Part shown: piece after piece, positions 52,945 to 60,892 of the stretch
Numbering within the stretch: position 1 is the first letter of the stretch
Layout: each line of letters starts with the position of its first letter
Assembly: GCF_001423405.1 (NCBI RefSeq)
Contig: NZ_LMNS01000023.1
Span: forward strand, 1-61,243
Length of the DNA stretch: 61,243 nucleotides
Direction: 5' to 3'
Origin: Methylobacterium sp. Leaf123
Lineage (GTDB): Bacteria > Pseudomonadota > Alphaproteobacteria > Rhizobiales > Beijerinckiaceae
The notes under the pieces: model-generated
Databases searched by the model: none
What the model saw: the letters and a program-made list of their open reading frames with translations, nothing else
What the model was told of the DNA's origin: nothing
Program-made: the position numbers and the translations under genes

Positions 52945-54161
52945 TCGCTGGCGTCCTCGCAGGTGCGGCGGAAGGGCGACATCGCCGCGTACTCGGCCAT
53001 CGCCGCGTTCACGTGGCTGCGCTCCCGTTTCAGATAGTCGGCGACGGCGCGGGCCAACGCCGGATCGGCGATGTCGTGGGCCGAATGCATCGGCACCGGG
53101 CGATAGCCGCGGGCGAGCTTGTGCTCGCCCTGGGCCCCGGCCTCGACCCGCTTCAGCCCGCGGGCGATCGCGAAGTCGATGGCCTGATAATAGCAGACCT
53201 CGAAATGCAGGAAGGGGTGATCCTCGATGCAGCCCCAGTTGCGGCCGTAGAGCGCCACATCGCCGATGAAGTTGATGGCGCCGGCGATCGGCCGGCCCGC
53301 ATTCTTGGCGATGACGAGCAGGATGCGCTCGGGCATGCGCGCGCCGATCAGCGAGAAGAAGGTGCGGTTGAGGTAGGGCCGGCCCCATTTGCGGGCGCTG
53401 GTGTCCTGATAGAACTCGTAGAAGGCGTCCCAATCGGCTTCCGTGATGTCGGCGCCGGTCTTGTGCTCGACCGTGATGCCCTGGCTCAGAGCCTCCCGCC
53501 GCTCGCGCTTGATCGCCTTGCGCTTGCGCGAGGCGAGCGCCCCGAGAAAATCGTCGAAGCCGGCATAGCCCTCGTTCTCCCAGTGGAACTGCTGGTCGAT
53601 GCGGGGCAGCATCCCGAGGGCTTCGGCCTGCTCGGCCTCGCGCGCGCGGGTGAAGGTGACATGGATCGAGGAGGCCTCGGTCTCGGCCCGCAGGGCGCGC
53701 AGCCCCGCGACGAGGGCGGAGGCGGCGGTGTCGGGATCCTCCCCCGGCGCGATGAGGAAGCGCGGCCCCGTGACGGGCGTGAACGGCACACTCACCTGGA
53801 GCTTCGGATAATAGCTGCCGCCGGCCCGCTCGTAGGCATCGGCCCAGCCGTGGTCGAACACGTATTCGCCCTGGCTGTGGGACTTCAGATAGCAGGGCGC
53901 GACGCCGACGAGCCGGCCCTCGCGCTCGACGCGGACATGCAGCGGCAGCCAGCCGGTGCGGCGGGAGACGCAGCCCGCCTCCTCCAGCGCCGAGAGGAAG
54001 GCGTAGGAGGTGAACGGGTTGAAGGTCTCGTCGCCCGCCCCGAGGGTCTCGGGGGAGGTGGCGCAGGCGTCCCATTCGGCGGCGTCGAACCGGGCCATGC
54101 CCGGCACGGCGCGCACCTGCAGGACGGGCTCGGGAGCGTTCGCCGTCGCTTGGGTGGTCAT
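52941..54161 (-). CDS. FemAB/GNAT-fold protein (COG3146, peptidogalycan-type)
   Basis: A 406-residue soluble protein of the COG3146/DUF482 family. Typical wording is FNPFTSYAFLSALEEAGCVS with RRTGWLPLHVRVEREGRLVG, YVFDHGWADAYERAGGSYYP, PFTPVTGPRFL, DFLGALASRKRKAIKRERRE, and FYEFYQDTSARKWGRPYLNR. The C-terminal half has ILLVIAKNAGRPIAGAINFI and LHFEVCYYQAIDFAIARGLK followed by GAQGEHKLARGYRPVPMHSA. The family is presumed to transfer an acyl or aminoacyl group, perhaps in envelope biosynthesis, but no activity is proven. Start ATG 54161. It is coupled to the M20 gene. Confidence 0.88.
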   Translation of the reverse strand: MTTQATANAPEPVLQVRAVPGMARFDAAEWDACATSPETLGAGDETFNPFTSYAFLSALEEAGCVSRRTGWLPLHVRVEREGRLVGVAPCYLKSHSQGEYVFDHGWADAYERAGGSYYPKLQVSVPFTPVTGPRFLIAPGEDPDTAASALVAGLRALRAETEASSIHVTFTRAREAEQAEALGMLPRIDQQFHWENEGYAGFDDFLGALASRKRKAIKRERREALSQGITVEHKTGADITEADWDAFYEFYQDTSARKWGRPYLNRTFFSLIGARMPERILLVIAKNAGRPIAGAINFIGDVALYGRNWGCIEDHPFLHFEVCYYQAIDFAIARGLKRVEAGAQGEHKLARGYRPVPMHSAHDIADPALARAVADYLKRERSHVNAAMAEYAAMSPFRRTCEDASE

Positions 54162-54172
54162 GGCCCCAAGTT

Positions 54173-54229
54173 AGAGCGCCTGAGCGCGGAAGTGGATACC
54201 GGTTCGGCGAATGCGAGGCGCGACAAAAC
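54173..54229. repeat. Dispersed repeat, family D, second copy
   Basis: Reads AGAGCGCCTGAGCGCGG at the left, GTGGATACCGGTTCGGCGAA in the core and GAGGCGCGACAAAAC at the right. It matches the element at 31805-31861 in core and ends. It lies just upstream of the FemAB-like gene. Confidence 0.7.
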
Positions 54230-54360
54230 GGGGCCGGCGTTACGGATTCGATCCCCGCCTCACCCTGATCCCGAGGGGACGGGCCGGATCACCCGCATCG
54301 CTGTGACTCGGGCGCCCCGGCCGCTTGATCCCGCCCTCGCCAAAAGCCCATATCGCGTCC

Positions 54361-55092
54361 ATGTGCGGACGCTTCTTCATCGGCCAGCCGCCGGAGGTCT
54401 ACCGCGCCTTCTACGGCTATCCCGAGCAGCCGAATTTCCCCGGCCGCTTCAACGTGGCGCCGACCCAGCCGGTGCCCGTCGTGATCAGCGAGAGCGGCGC
54501 GCGGCATTTCCGGCTGATGCGCTGGGGCCTCTGGCCGACCTGGCTCAAGGATCCGTCGGACTTTCCCACCCTGTTCAACGCCCGCATCGAGACGGCGGCG
54601 GAGAAGCCGGCCTTCCGCGGGGCGCTGCGCCACCGCCGCTGCGTGTTCCTGGCCGACGGCTTCTACGAATGGCGCCGCGAGGGGACCGGCAAGGCCGCGA
54701 CGAAGACGCCATTCGCGGTGCGCCGAACCGATGGGACGCCAATGGCGTTTGCTGGCCTGTGGGAGCCGTGGATGGGCGCGGACGGCTCGGAAGTCGATAC
54801 GGCGGCGATCATCACCTGCTCGGCCAACGGCACCCTGAGCGCGATCCACGAGCGGATGCCGGCGATCCTGGCGCCCGAAGCGATCGGCCCGTGGCTCGAT
54901 GCAGCGGTGGATGCGCCCGAAGCCGCCCGCCTCTGCCGGCCCTGCCCGGACGAATGGCTGCGGCTCGATCCGGTGAGCGAGCGGGTCAACAATGCGCGCA
55001 ACGACGATGCCGGGCTGCCCGAACCGGTGGCCCCGCCCGCCAGCCGCAGGGCTCCGGCGAAGGCCGCGATCGTGCAGGGCGAATTGTTCTGA
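54361..55092 (+). CDS. SOS response-associated peptidase (SRAP/YedK/HMCES family)
   Basis: A 243-residue protein that cross-links to abasic sites in single-stranded DNA. It starts ATG TGC so that Cys2 becomes the N-terminal catalytic residue (MCGRFFIGQPPEV). NVAPTQPVPVVI, MRWGLWPTWLKDPS, NARIETAAEKPAFRGALRHR with RRCVFLADGFYEWR, PFAVRRTDGTPMAFAGLWEP and the catalytic His in LSAIHERMPAIL are all family motifs. A basic Pro/Ala tail is added at the C-terminus. The start at 54361 is fixed by the needed Met-Cys. It is convergent with the AlgX-like gene. Confidence 0.95.
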   Translation: MCGRFFIGQPPEVYRAFYGYPEQPNFPGRFNVAPTQPVPVVISESGARHFRLMRWGLWPTWLKDPSDFPTLFNARIETAAEKPAFRGALRHRRCVFLADGFYEWRREGTGKAATKTPFAVRRTDGTPMAFAGLWEPWMGADGSEVDTAAIITCSANGTLSAIHERMPAILAPEAIGPWLDAAVDAPEAARLCRPCPDEWLRLDPVSERVNNARNDDAGLPEPVAPPASRRAPAKAAIVQGELF

Positions 55093-55104
55093 AATGTCCT
55101 TCGC

Positions 55105-56100
55105 TCAGGCCGCCGCGTCGCTTCCCCCGACCGCTTCCTCCCCGAACCGTTCGGCGGCGTAATCGTCGAGGTTGAACCCGTCGTCGGGCACGCGGAACAT
55201 GAACCGTTCGGCGATCTCGGTGAGCAGGATATCGGGCCGGACCCGCTCGACATAGGACCAATCGACCGAGGTGCTCCAGACGAAATGCACCTCGGCGAAG
55301 GTCTCGGCGAGCATGATGGTCAGCATCAGCGGCGCGAAATGCGAATACGAATCGCCGAACAGGACGAGGCGGCGCGGGTCGCGGGCGGCGGCGTTGGCGT
55401 AGATCACGTGCGAGCCGACATGGAGCGTGTCGGCGCGGCCGGCCGCCTCCCGCGCCTCCACGATCGGGCTGGCGTAGCGGCGCACGGCATCGCGCTGAAG
55501 GTCGTGGATGCGCGTCCGTTCGGTGCGCGGCGGATCGAACCGGCCGCCGAGATCGCCGGAAATCTCGGTCTCGCGGGAGCCCCGCGTGGCGAGGTCCGGG
55601 CAGGGCGCGGCCCGCAGCGCGCGGCAGATCTCGCGATAGGCGAGGTGGCAGCCGGCGAAGGTCCAGTGGCTGTCGGTGCGGTAGAACAGGTCTTCCCCCG
55701 CACGGGCCGCGCGCATCGGCTCGACGAGGTCGATACAGGTCCGCCGCAGGACGCGCGTCACCGGCCATTCCCGGAGATGCCCCCGCAGCCGGGAGAACCA
55801 GCGCCGCCGCGGCAGGCCGCGGATCAGGCGGCGGGCGGGGGAGAGGCGGTGATCGACGGCGATCCCGTCGAGGAAGCCGTCATAGACGCTGAGTTTTTCC
55901 GGCACGACGACGTGGTGGTAGGCGATGCCGAGCCCGCGCGCCCGCGCCGCACGGCCGGCGATGCGCTGGCGCCACAACTCGGTCTGGTGGGCCATGAAGC
56001 CCGACTCGTTGAACTGCGCGATGACGTTGTTGCTGCCGGCGACGACGAACAGCCAGCCGTCCTTGCCGACATGAATGTGATCGGTGGCCGTGTCCGACAC
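55105..56100 (-). CDS. AlgX/AlgJ-like (SGNH-type) protein
   Basis: A 331-residue protein. HIHVGKDGWLFVVAGSNNVI near the start, GIAYHHVVVPEKLSVY, the DSHWTFAG motif in EDLFYRTDSHWTFAGCHLAY, and the GDS motif in RRLVLFGDSYSHFAPLMLTI place it in the AlgX/AlgJ alginate O-acetylation fold, an SGNH-hydrolase relative. Ser of FGDSYS and His of DSHWTF are the presumed catalytic residues. I see no signal peptide, whereas known AlgX/AlgJ are periplasmic, so it may act in the cytoplasm or its N-terminus is mis-set. Start ATG 56100. It faces the GT61 gene, suggesting polysaccharide modification. Confidence 0.82.
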   Translation of the reverse strand: MSDTATDHIHVGKDGWLFVVAGSNNVIAQFNESGFMAHQTELWRQRIAGRAARARGLGIAYHHVVVPEKLSVYDGFLDGIAVDHRLSPARRLIRGLPRRRWFSRLRGHLREWPVTRVLRRTCIDLVEPMRAARAGEDLFYRTDSHWTFAGCHLAYREICRALRAAPCPDLATRGSRETEISGDLGGRFDPPRTERTRIHDLQRDAVRRYASPIVEAREAAGRADTLHVGSHVIYANAAARDPRRLVLFGDSYSHFAPLMLTIMLAETFAEVHFVWSTSVDWSYVERVRPDILLTEIAERFMFRVPDDGFNLDDYAAERFGEEAVGGSDAAA

Positions 56101-56242
56101 GAAGTCCCGCCCTTCCTCAACCGTCTTCGCCGATGCCGAACGCGCGGGCGGGCCGTGGCTCTACAGGCGCGGGCCGCTCCGAGGCAAATGCGGCCGGGCG
56201 CGCAAGACATGCAGCGGACTTCGCCCGCAGCGATATGCTAGA

Positions 56243-56346
56243 GCATCACCCCGAAAGGTGGCCTCCGGCTTTCGGAAAAAGATGATGCAAAGACAAAGGT
56301 CTAGGGCATCGTCCCGAAAGGTGGCCTCCGACTTTCGGGACGATGC
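56243..56346. repeat. Two tandem family A repeats
   Basis: Copy 1 (56243-56288) runs from GCATCACCCCGAAAGG to AAAGATGATGC. Copy 2 (56306-56346) runs from GCATCGTCCCGAAAGG to TTTCGGGACGATGC. Both contain GGTGGCCTCCG between the arms. They occupy the leader region of the GT61 gene. Confidence 0.88.
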
Positions 56347-56409
56347 CCTCGCGGTGTTGCCGATTCCTTGAATGGACGGGCCGCACGGCGGGACCCGCGA
56401 GGAGCAGGC

Positions 56410-57654
56410 TTGAACGACACGCAAGCGGACGAGGCCGCGGCGCATGCCCGGCTGATCGAGGACAACCTCGTCCTCACCTGCGAGGCCGGGCGCCTGTACC
56501 GCGACGGCGGGTTCGCGGGCGATGCCGCCCTGCTCGACCGGCTGCGGGCGCGGGTGAGCCGGCTCACCGACGTGGTCGGCGCGGTGTTTCCCGGCTTTCC
56601 CGCGCACGATCCCGCGCCGCCGCGCCTGTTCGGCGGTGATGCCGCCTTCCGCGAGAAGCAGGGAGCCGCCCTCGCGGCGCCGCGCCCGCCGGGGCCGCCG
56701 ACGCTGCTCTGCGAGACCCGCGACGTGCGCCTTGCGGGCAACGCCCTGTTCCATGTCGCGGATGGCCGGCCGCAGGTGCTGTTCGAGACCTACCGGCCGC
56801 AGGAGCGGCATGTGGTGCCCGGCCCCGGCCCCGGCTTCCTGCATGTGGACGAGACCATCGCGGAAGCGGGCCTCGTCTTCCTCCTCAATTCGGCGGGCTC
56901 GTTCAATTACGGCCATTGGCTGATCGACGACCTGCCCCGGCTGCACGCGCTCGCCCTGTTGCGCGAGCACCATCCCGGGGTGCCGATCACCATCGCGCTG
57001 GTGTCCTACTTCCCGCATATCGACGCGGCGCGGCGCCGCTCGATCCAGCTCCTTCTGGGCCATCGCGTCGCGATCCGCTTCCTCGACCGGGACAAGACCT
57101 ACCACTTCGCCCGCCTGCACCACGCCACGCCGTGCAGCCTGCCGAGCACCGGCAAGTCGCCGCATGCGCTGCGCTCTCTCACCGGGCAGATGCGAGCGCG
57201 GACCCGCCTGCCGCGCGGGCTGTTCGCGTTCCGGCGGCTCATGGGGCGAGGCCGGCGCCTGTTCGTGGACCGGCATCCGGGGCGGGGGCGGGGGCTGGCC
57301 AACCGCGAGGCTGTGCTCGGCCTGCTGCGCGGCCTCGGCTTCGAGGCGTTCGATCCCGAACTGACCAGCGTGCGCCAGCAGGTGGTGCGGTTCGCGGCCG
57401 CCGAGATCGTGGTCGGCATCGCCGGGGCGGGGATGACCAACACGGTCTTCTGCCGGCCCGGCACGCCGGTCATCCACCTCGTGCCGGAGGGCTGGGAGGA
57501 CCGGTTCTATGGCGAGATCGCCACCGCCTGCGGGCAGGACTATGCGGCGGTGTTCGGCCCCCGGATTCCCTCGGACGCGCCCGAATATCTTCGGGATTTC
57601 GCGATCGACCCCGAGCCCCTGCGCGAGGCCCTCACGGCCGCGGGCCTCCGCTAA
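56410..57654 (+). CDS. Glycosyltransferase family 61 protein
   Basis: A 414-residue protein. The GT61 (DUF563) core has FLLNSAGSFNYGHWLIDDLP, then RLHALALLREHHPGVPITIA, RRLFVDRHPGRGRGLANREA, LTSVRQQVVRFAAAEIVVGI, AGAGMTNTVFCRPGTPVIHL and VPEGWEDRFYGEI. In bacteria such proteins are linked to capsular or exopolysaccharide synthesis. I chose TTG 56410 because GGAG lies five bases upstream; TTG 56368 is in frame and there is no in-frame ATG near. It is 309 bases from the divergent AlgX-like gene, with repeats between. Donor and acceptor are unknown. Confidence 0.87.
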   Translation: MNDTQADEAAAHARLIEDNLVLTCEAGRLYRDGGFAGDAALLDRLRARVSRLTDVVGAVFPGFPAHDPAPPRLFGGDAAFREKQGAALAAPRPPGPPTLLCETRDVRLAGNALFHVADGRPQVLFETYRPQERHVVPGPGPGFLHVDETIAEAGLVFLLNSAGSFNYGHWLIDDLPRLHALALLREHHPGVPITIALVSYFPHIDAARRRSIQLLLGHRVAIRFLDRDKTYHFARLHHATPCSLPSTGKSPHALRSLTGQMRARTRLPRGLFAFRRLMGRGRRLFVDRHPGRGRGLANREAVLGLLRGLGFEAFDPELTSVRQQVVRFAAAEIVVGIAGAGMTNTVFCRPGTPVIHLVPEGWEDRFYGEIATACGQDYAAVFGPRIPSDAPEYLRDFAIDPEPLREALTAAGLR

Positions 57655-57655
57655 A

Positions 57656-57716
57656 ACCCGAGATCCCAAAGGGGTCACCCCTTTGGCGGGATCTCGGGGC
57701 AGCGCCCCGATCCCCC
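57656..57716. repeat. Dispersed repeat, family B, inverted half-copy
   Basis: Contains ACCCGAGATCCCAAAGGGG, its partner CCCCTTTGGCGGGATCTCGG and GGGCAGCGCCCC. It resembles the right half of the 44424-44533 element in the other orientation. It lies between the GT61 stop and the convergent RNA methyltransferase stop. Confidence 0.78.
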
Positions 57717-57724
57717 AGCTGAGT

Positions 57725-59035
57725 TCAGCGCGGGCGGCGCAGCGTTCGGCCGGTGACCTTCGCCTGCTTGCGGAACACGCCGACCAGCTCGACATGGGCC
57801 GACCATGCGAATTGATCGACCGGCGTAACCCGCTCCAGCCGGTAGCCGCCCGCGATCAGGGTCGCGGCGTCGCGGGCGAAGGTGCCGGGATCGCAGGCGA
57901 CGCCGACGACGAGGGGCACCTTCGATTCCGCGATCCGGCGCACCTGCGCCTCGGCCCCGGCACGGGGCGGGTCGAACACCACCGCGTCGAGCGCATCGAG
58001 TTCCGGCCCGAGCAGCGGGCGGCGGAACAGGTCGCGCGCCTCCGCCGTGATCCGGGCGTAACCGGCTCCGGCCCGGTAGGCACGGGTCAGGGCGGTGATC
58101 GCCCCGGCCTCGCCCTCGGCGGCATGGACCTCGCGGGCACCCGCAGCGAGTGTCAGGGCGAAGGGACCGCTGCCGCAGAACAGGTCGCCGACGCGCCGCA
58201 CCTTGGCCTTGCCCTCGTCCATGGCCTCCAGCACCAGGGCGGTCAGGGTCGCCTCGCCGGCCTGCGTCGCCTGAAGGAAGCTGCCGGGCGAGGGCACGCG
58301 CCGGGCCGGCCCCTCGCCGACCGCGGGCGGGCGACGCTCGACCACCACATCGCCGTGGATCGACAGACGGGCGAGGTCGAGTTCGCCGGCGAGCCGCGTG
58401 AGGACACCGCGGACGCCGTCACTCACCTGCCCGTGGCCGCGGATGTCGATGTCGAGGCCGGTCACGGTCGCGGTGGCGGCGATGTCGAGCGGCTTGCGGC
58501 CGTGCCCGAGCGGGGCAGCGAGCGCCTCCGCGACGGCCGGCGCCCGGTGCAGGCTCGGCACGGTGATCGGGCAATGGTCGATCGGCACCAGCGCGTGGCT
58601 ACGCGCGGCCATCAGCCCGGCCCGCGCCCGGCCCTCGATCTCGCGCACATGCAGCGTGATCCGCCGCCGGCCCTCTCCCTGCGCGTCGAGGAGCGGCATC
58701 AGCGTGGTCTCGATGCGCGCCTGCCCCAGCGCCCCGGCGACGATGCCGCGCTTCCACTCCGCGTAAGGAGCGGGGGCGAGGTGCTGCACGGCGCAGCCGC
58801 CGCAGGCCGAGAAATACGGGCAGAACGGCGCGATCCGATCCGGCGAGGCCTCTTCCACGGCGACCAGCGTGCCGATGCGGTCGCCGCGCTGCACCCGCAC
58901 GCGCTCGCCGGGCAGGGCGCCGGGCACCGCCAGCCCGCCCTCCGTGAGCCCGTCACCGCGGGCGCCGAGCCGGGCGATGGTCAGGGTCTCTTCGACCGGG
59001 TTGTGTTCGGCAGCGTCGGACATGGGATCAATCAT
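57725..59035 (-). CDS. RlmD/RumA-type class I SAM-dependent RNA m5U methyltransferase
   Basis: A 436-residue enzyme. An N-terminal TRAM-like domain (TIARLGARGDGLTEGGLAVP) precedes the iron-sulfur Cys set in FCPYFSACGGCAVQHLAP plus the Cys of IDHCPITVPS. The methyltransferase domain has GDLFCGSGPFALTLAAGARE (SAM loop), AVVFDPPRAGAEAQVRRI and GVACDPGTFARDAATLI with the catalytic Cys. The likely target is a uridine in 23S rRNA or tRNA; RlmD versus RlmC/TrmA cannot be decided. Start ATG 59035 overlaps the tlyA stop by eight bases; ATG 59023 is an alternative. The overlap shows co-translation with tlyA. Confidence 0.9.
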   Translation of the reverse strand: MIDPMSDAAEHNPVEETLTIARLGARGDGLTEGGLAVPGALPGERVRVQRGDRIGTLVAVEEASPDRIAPFCPYFSACGGCAVQHLAPAPYAEWKRGIVAGALGQARIETTLMPLLDAQGEGRRRITLHVREIEGRARAGLMAARSHALVPIDHCPITVPSLHRAPAVAEALAAPLGHGRKPLDIAATATVTGLDIDIRGHGQVSDGVRGVLTRLAGELDLARLSIHGDVVVERRPPAVGEGPARRVPSPGSFLQATQAGEATLTALVLEAMDEGKAKVRRVGDLFCGSGPFALTLAAGAREVHAAEGEAGAITALTRAYRAGAGYARITAEARDLFRRPLLGPELDALDAVVFDPPRAGAEAQVRRIAESKVPLVVGVACDPGTFARDAATLIAGGYRLERVTPVDQFAWSAHVELVGVFRKQAKVTGRTLRRPR

Positions 59036-59774
59036 CAGAGGAACGCCTCGCGGCGACCAGGAATTCGCGGTTGCCGTCGCCGCCCTCGATGGGGGAGGGG
59101 ATCGGCCCCGACACGGTGAAGCCGAGGCCGACGAGCACGGCGCGCACGCCCTCGCAGACCTCGGCATGAACTTCGGCGTCGCGCACGATGCCGCCGCGCC
59201 CGACCCGCTCGCGCCCAGCCTCGAATTGCGGCTTGATCAGCGCGGCGATGGCCGCCTCGTCGGCGAGCTGGGCCGCCACCGCCGGCAGGACCAGCCGCAG
59301 GCCGATGAAGCTGACATCGATGGTGGCAAGCCGCGGCGCCGGCTGGATCGCGCCCGGCGAGAGGGCGCGGATATCGGTGCCCTCCAGGCTGGTCACGCGC
59401 GGGTCGGCGCGCAGGGCGGCGTCGAGTTGGTCGCGGCCGACATCGACCGCGTGGACATGGGCGGCGCCGCGCCGCAGCAGCACGTCGGTGAAGCCACCGG
59501 TCGAGGCGCCGACATCGAGGCAGGCAAGGCCCGTGGGGTCGAGGCCGAAAGCGTCGAGCGCCGCGGCGAGCTTGAGGCCGCCGCGGGAGACATAAGGATG
59601 GGGGGCCGAGGCCTCGATCCGGGCGCTGGGCTCGACCAGATCCGAGGGGCGCGTGACGAGGCGGCCGTCGGCGCTGACGAGGCCGGCTTCGATCGCCGCC
59701 CGCGCCTGCGCCCGGCTGCGGAAATGCCCGTGCTCGACCAGGAACCGGTCGGCCCGCAGCCGCTCGCCCGTCAT
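59028..59774 (-). CDS. tlyA: TlyA-family rRNA 2'-O-methyltransferase
   Basis: A 248-residue protein. An S4 RNA-binding domain (LRADRFLVEHGHFRSRAQAR and AAIEAGLVSADGRLV) precedes the FtsJ-like methyltransferase with YVSRGGLKLAAALDAFGLDP, CLDVGASTGGFTDVLLRRGA, VDVGRDQLDAALRADPRVTS, ATIDVSFIGLRLVLPAVA and LIKPQFEAGRERVGRGGIVR. TlyA methylates 16S and 23S rRNA cytidines in other bacteria and was once named a hemolysin. Start ATG 59774 has GGGAGA six bases upstream. In many Rhizobiales tlyA follows dxs; here sodC intervenes on the other strand. Confidence 0.93.
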   Translation of the reverse strand: MTGERLRADRFLVEHGHFRSRAQARAAIEAGLVSADGRLVTRPSDLVEPSARIEASAPHPYVSRGGLKLAAALDAFGLDPTGLACLDVGASTGGFTDVLLRRGAAHVHAVDVGRDQLDAALRADPRVTSLEGTDIRALSPGAIQPAPRLATIDVSFIGLRLVLPAVAAQLADEAAIAALIKPQFEAGRERVGRGGIVRDAEVHAEVCEGVRAVLVGLGFTVSGPIPSPIEGGDGNREFLVAARRSSDD

Positions 59775-59862
59775 CGGGTCTCCCTTCCGAACATCGTGCC
59801 GCCGCGCCCGGGTTCCGCTTCCCGGGTTCGGATCCGAGACGCGGGTCTCGGGCTTTGATGGT

Positions 59863-59908
59863 GCATCGTCCTGTTCCGAAAGTCGGCAACCGCCTGTCGG
59901 GACGATGC
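59863..59908. repeat. Dispersed palindromic repeat, family A
   Basis: Runs from GCATCGTCCTGTTCCGAAAG to GTCGGGACGATGC. It lies upstream of tlyA and of sodC. A separate palindrome around GAGAC/GTCTC is at about 59836-59851. Confidence 0.78.
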
Positions 59909-60133
59909 TCATGTGATCGAGACGGATCGGCCCGTCCCCTGTCGGAACGTGCCGCTTCGCGTTACCTACAGCATCGCCCGCGGCGGCGCGTGCCGGCTCG
60001 TCCGAAAAGGGCGATGCGAAATCCGCTTTTGCCGGGTAGCCCGGATTGCGCACCGCCTCAAGCGGTGGCGGAATGCCGGGCGGAACCGTCGGGCTGCAGC
60101 AACGGAGTGAGTCAGTTCATGAGAGGTGCCATC

Positions 60134-60739
60134 ATGCGAGGGGCCACGACGCCTGCCATCCGCCGTCGACCGGCCGCGATCCCTTTGGCTGCGGCCCTGT
60201 TCGCGGGCCTTGCCGGCTCCGCCTTCGCGCAAGAGGCCAAGGAGGCGCCGAAGGAGCCGGCCCCCGCCAAGACGGAGAGTGCCGGCGCGCCGCAGACCTA
60301 CGAGAGCGCGATCACCAACGGCAAGGGTGAGAACATCGGCAAGATCATGATCCGCGACGGGGCGAACTCCCTGGTGATGCGGCTGTCGATTCAGGCCGGC
60401 GGCCTGCCTCCGGGCTGGCACGGCATCCACTTCCACGCGGTCGGCGACTGCTCGGACACGGAGAAGTTCGAGAAGTCGAAGGCCCACGTGAACCACGACC
60501 AGAGCAAGCACGGCCTGCTCAACCCCGACGGACCGGACGAGGGCGACCTGCCCAACGTCTACGCCAACGCCGACGGCTCGGTGAACGCGGAAGTGTCGAG
60601 CGAGACCCCGCTGACCGGCGAGGGTGGCCTGCGCGACGGCGACGGCTCGGCGCTGATCATCCATGCCAACGAGGACGACCACACCAGCCAGCCCATCGGC
60701 GGCGCGGGCCCGCGCATCGGCTGCGCGGTCATCAAGTAA
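60134..60739 (+). CDS. sodC: Periplasmic Cu,Zn superoxide dismutase with a substituted zinc ligand
   Basis: A 201-residue secreted enzyme converting superoxide to hydrogen peroxide and oxygen. The signal peptide (AIPLAAALFAGLAGSAFA) is followed by a Lys/Pro/Ala linker. Copper ligands are in GWHGIHFHAVGDC (His99, His101), His118 and His177 (LIIHANEDD); the active-site Arg194 and disulfide Cys106/Cys197 are present. For zinc, His118, His126 and Asp138 are present, but the usual third His (three residues before Asp138) is Asp135 (PDEGDLP). I chose ATG 60134, with GAGAGG seven bases upstream; ATG 60119 is possible. It converges on dxs. Confidence 0.92.
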   Translation: MRGATTPAIRRRPAAIPLAAALFAGLAGSAFAQEAKEAPKEPAPAKTESAGAPQTYESAITNGKGENIGKIMIRDGANSLVMRLSIQAGGLPPGWHGIHFHAVGDCSDTEKFEKSKAHVNHDQSKHGLLNPDGPDEGDLPNVYANADGSVNAEVSSETPLTGEGGLRDGDGSALIIHANEDDHTSQPIGGAGPRIGCAVIK

Positions 60740-60746
60740 CACTCTC

Positions 60747-60888
60747 AAAACCCTCCCCCCCCTGCGGGGGAGGGTGCCTGCGGAGCAGGCGGGACAGGGA
60801 CCGGCTCAGGTCTTTCCGAACGTGGCGCTCCCCTCACCCGACCCCCTTCCGGGGGCCACTCTCTCCCGCAGCGGGGAGAGGGTGGGAT
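60747..60888. repeat. GC-rich REP-like element between sodC and dxs
   Basis: The left part pairs CCCTCCCC with GGGGAGGG around CTGC; the right part pairs CTCTCCC with GGGGAGAG around CGCAGC. The middle holds GACCCCCTTCCGGGGGCC. Such elements are common between convergent genes and may serve as terminators for sodC and dxs. Confidence 0.7.
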
Positions 60889-60892
60889 GATG

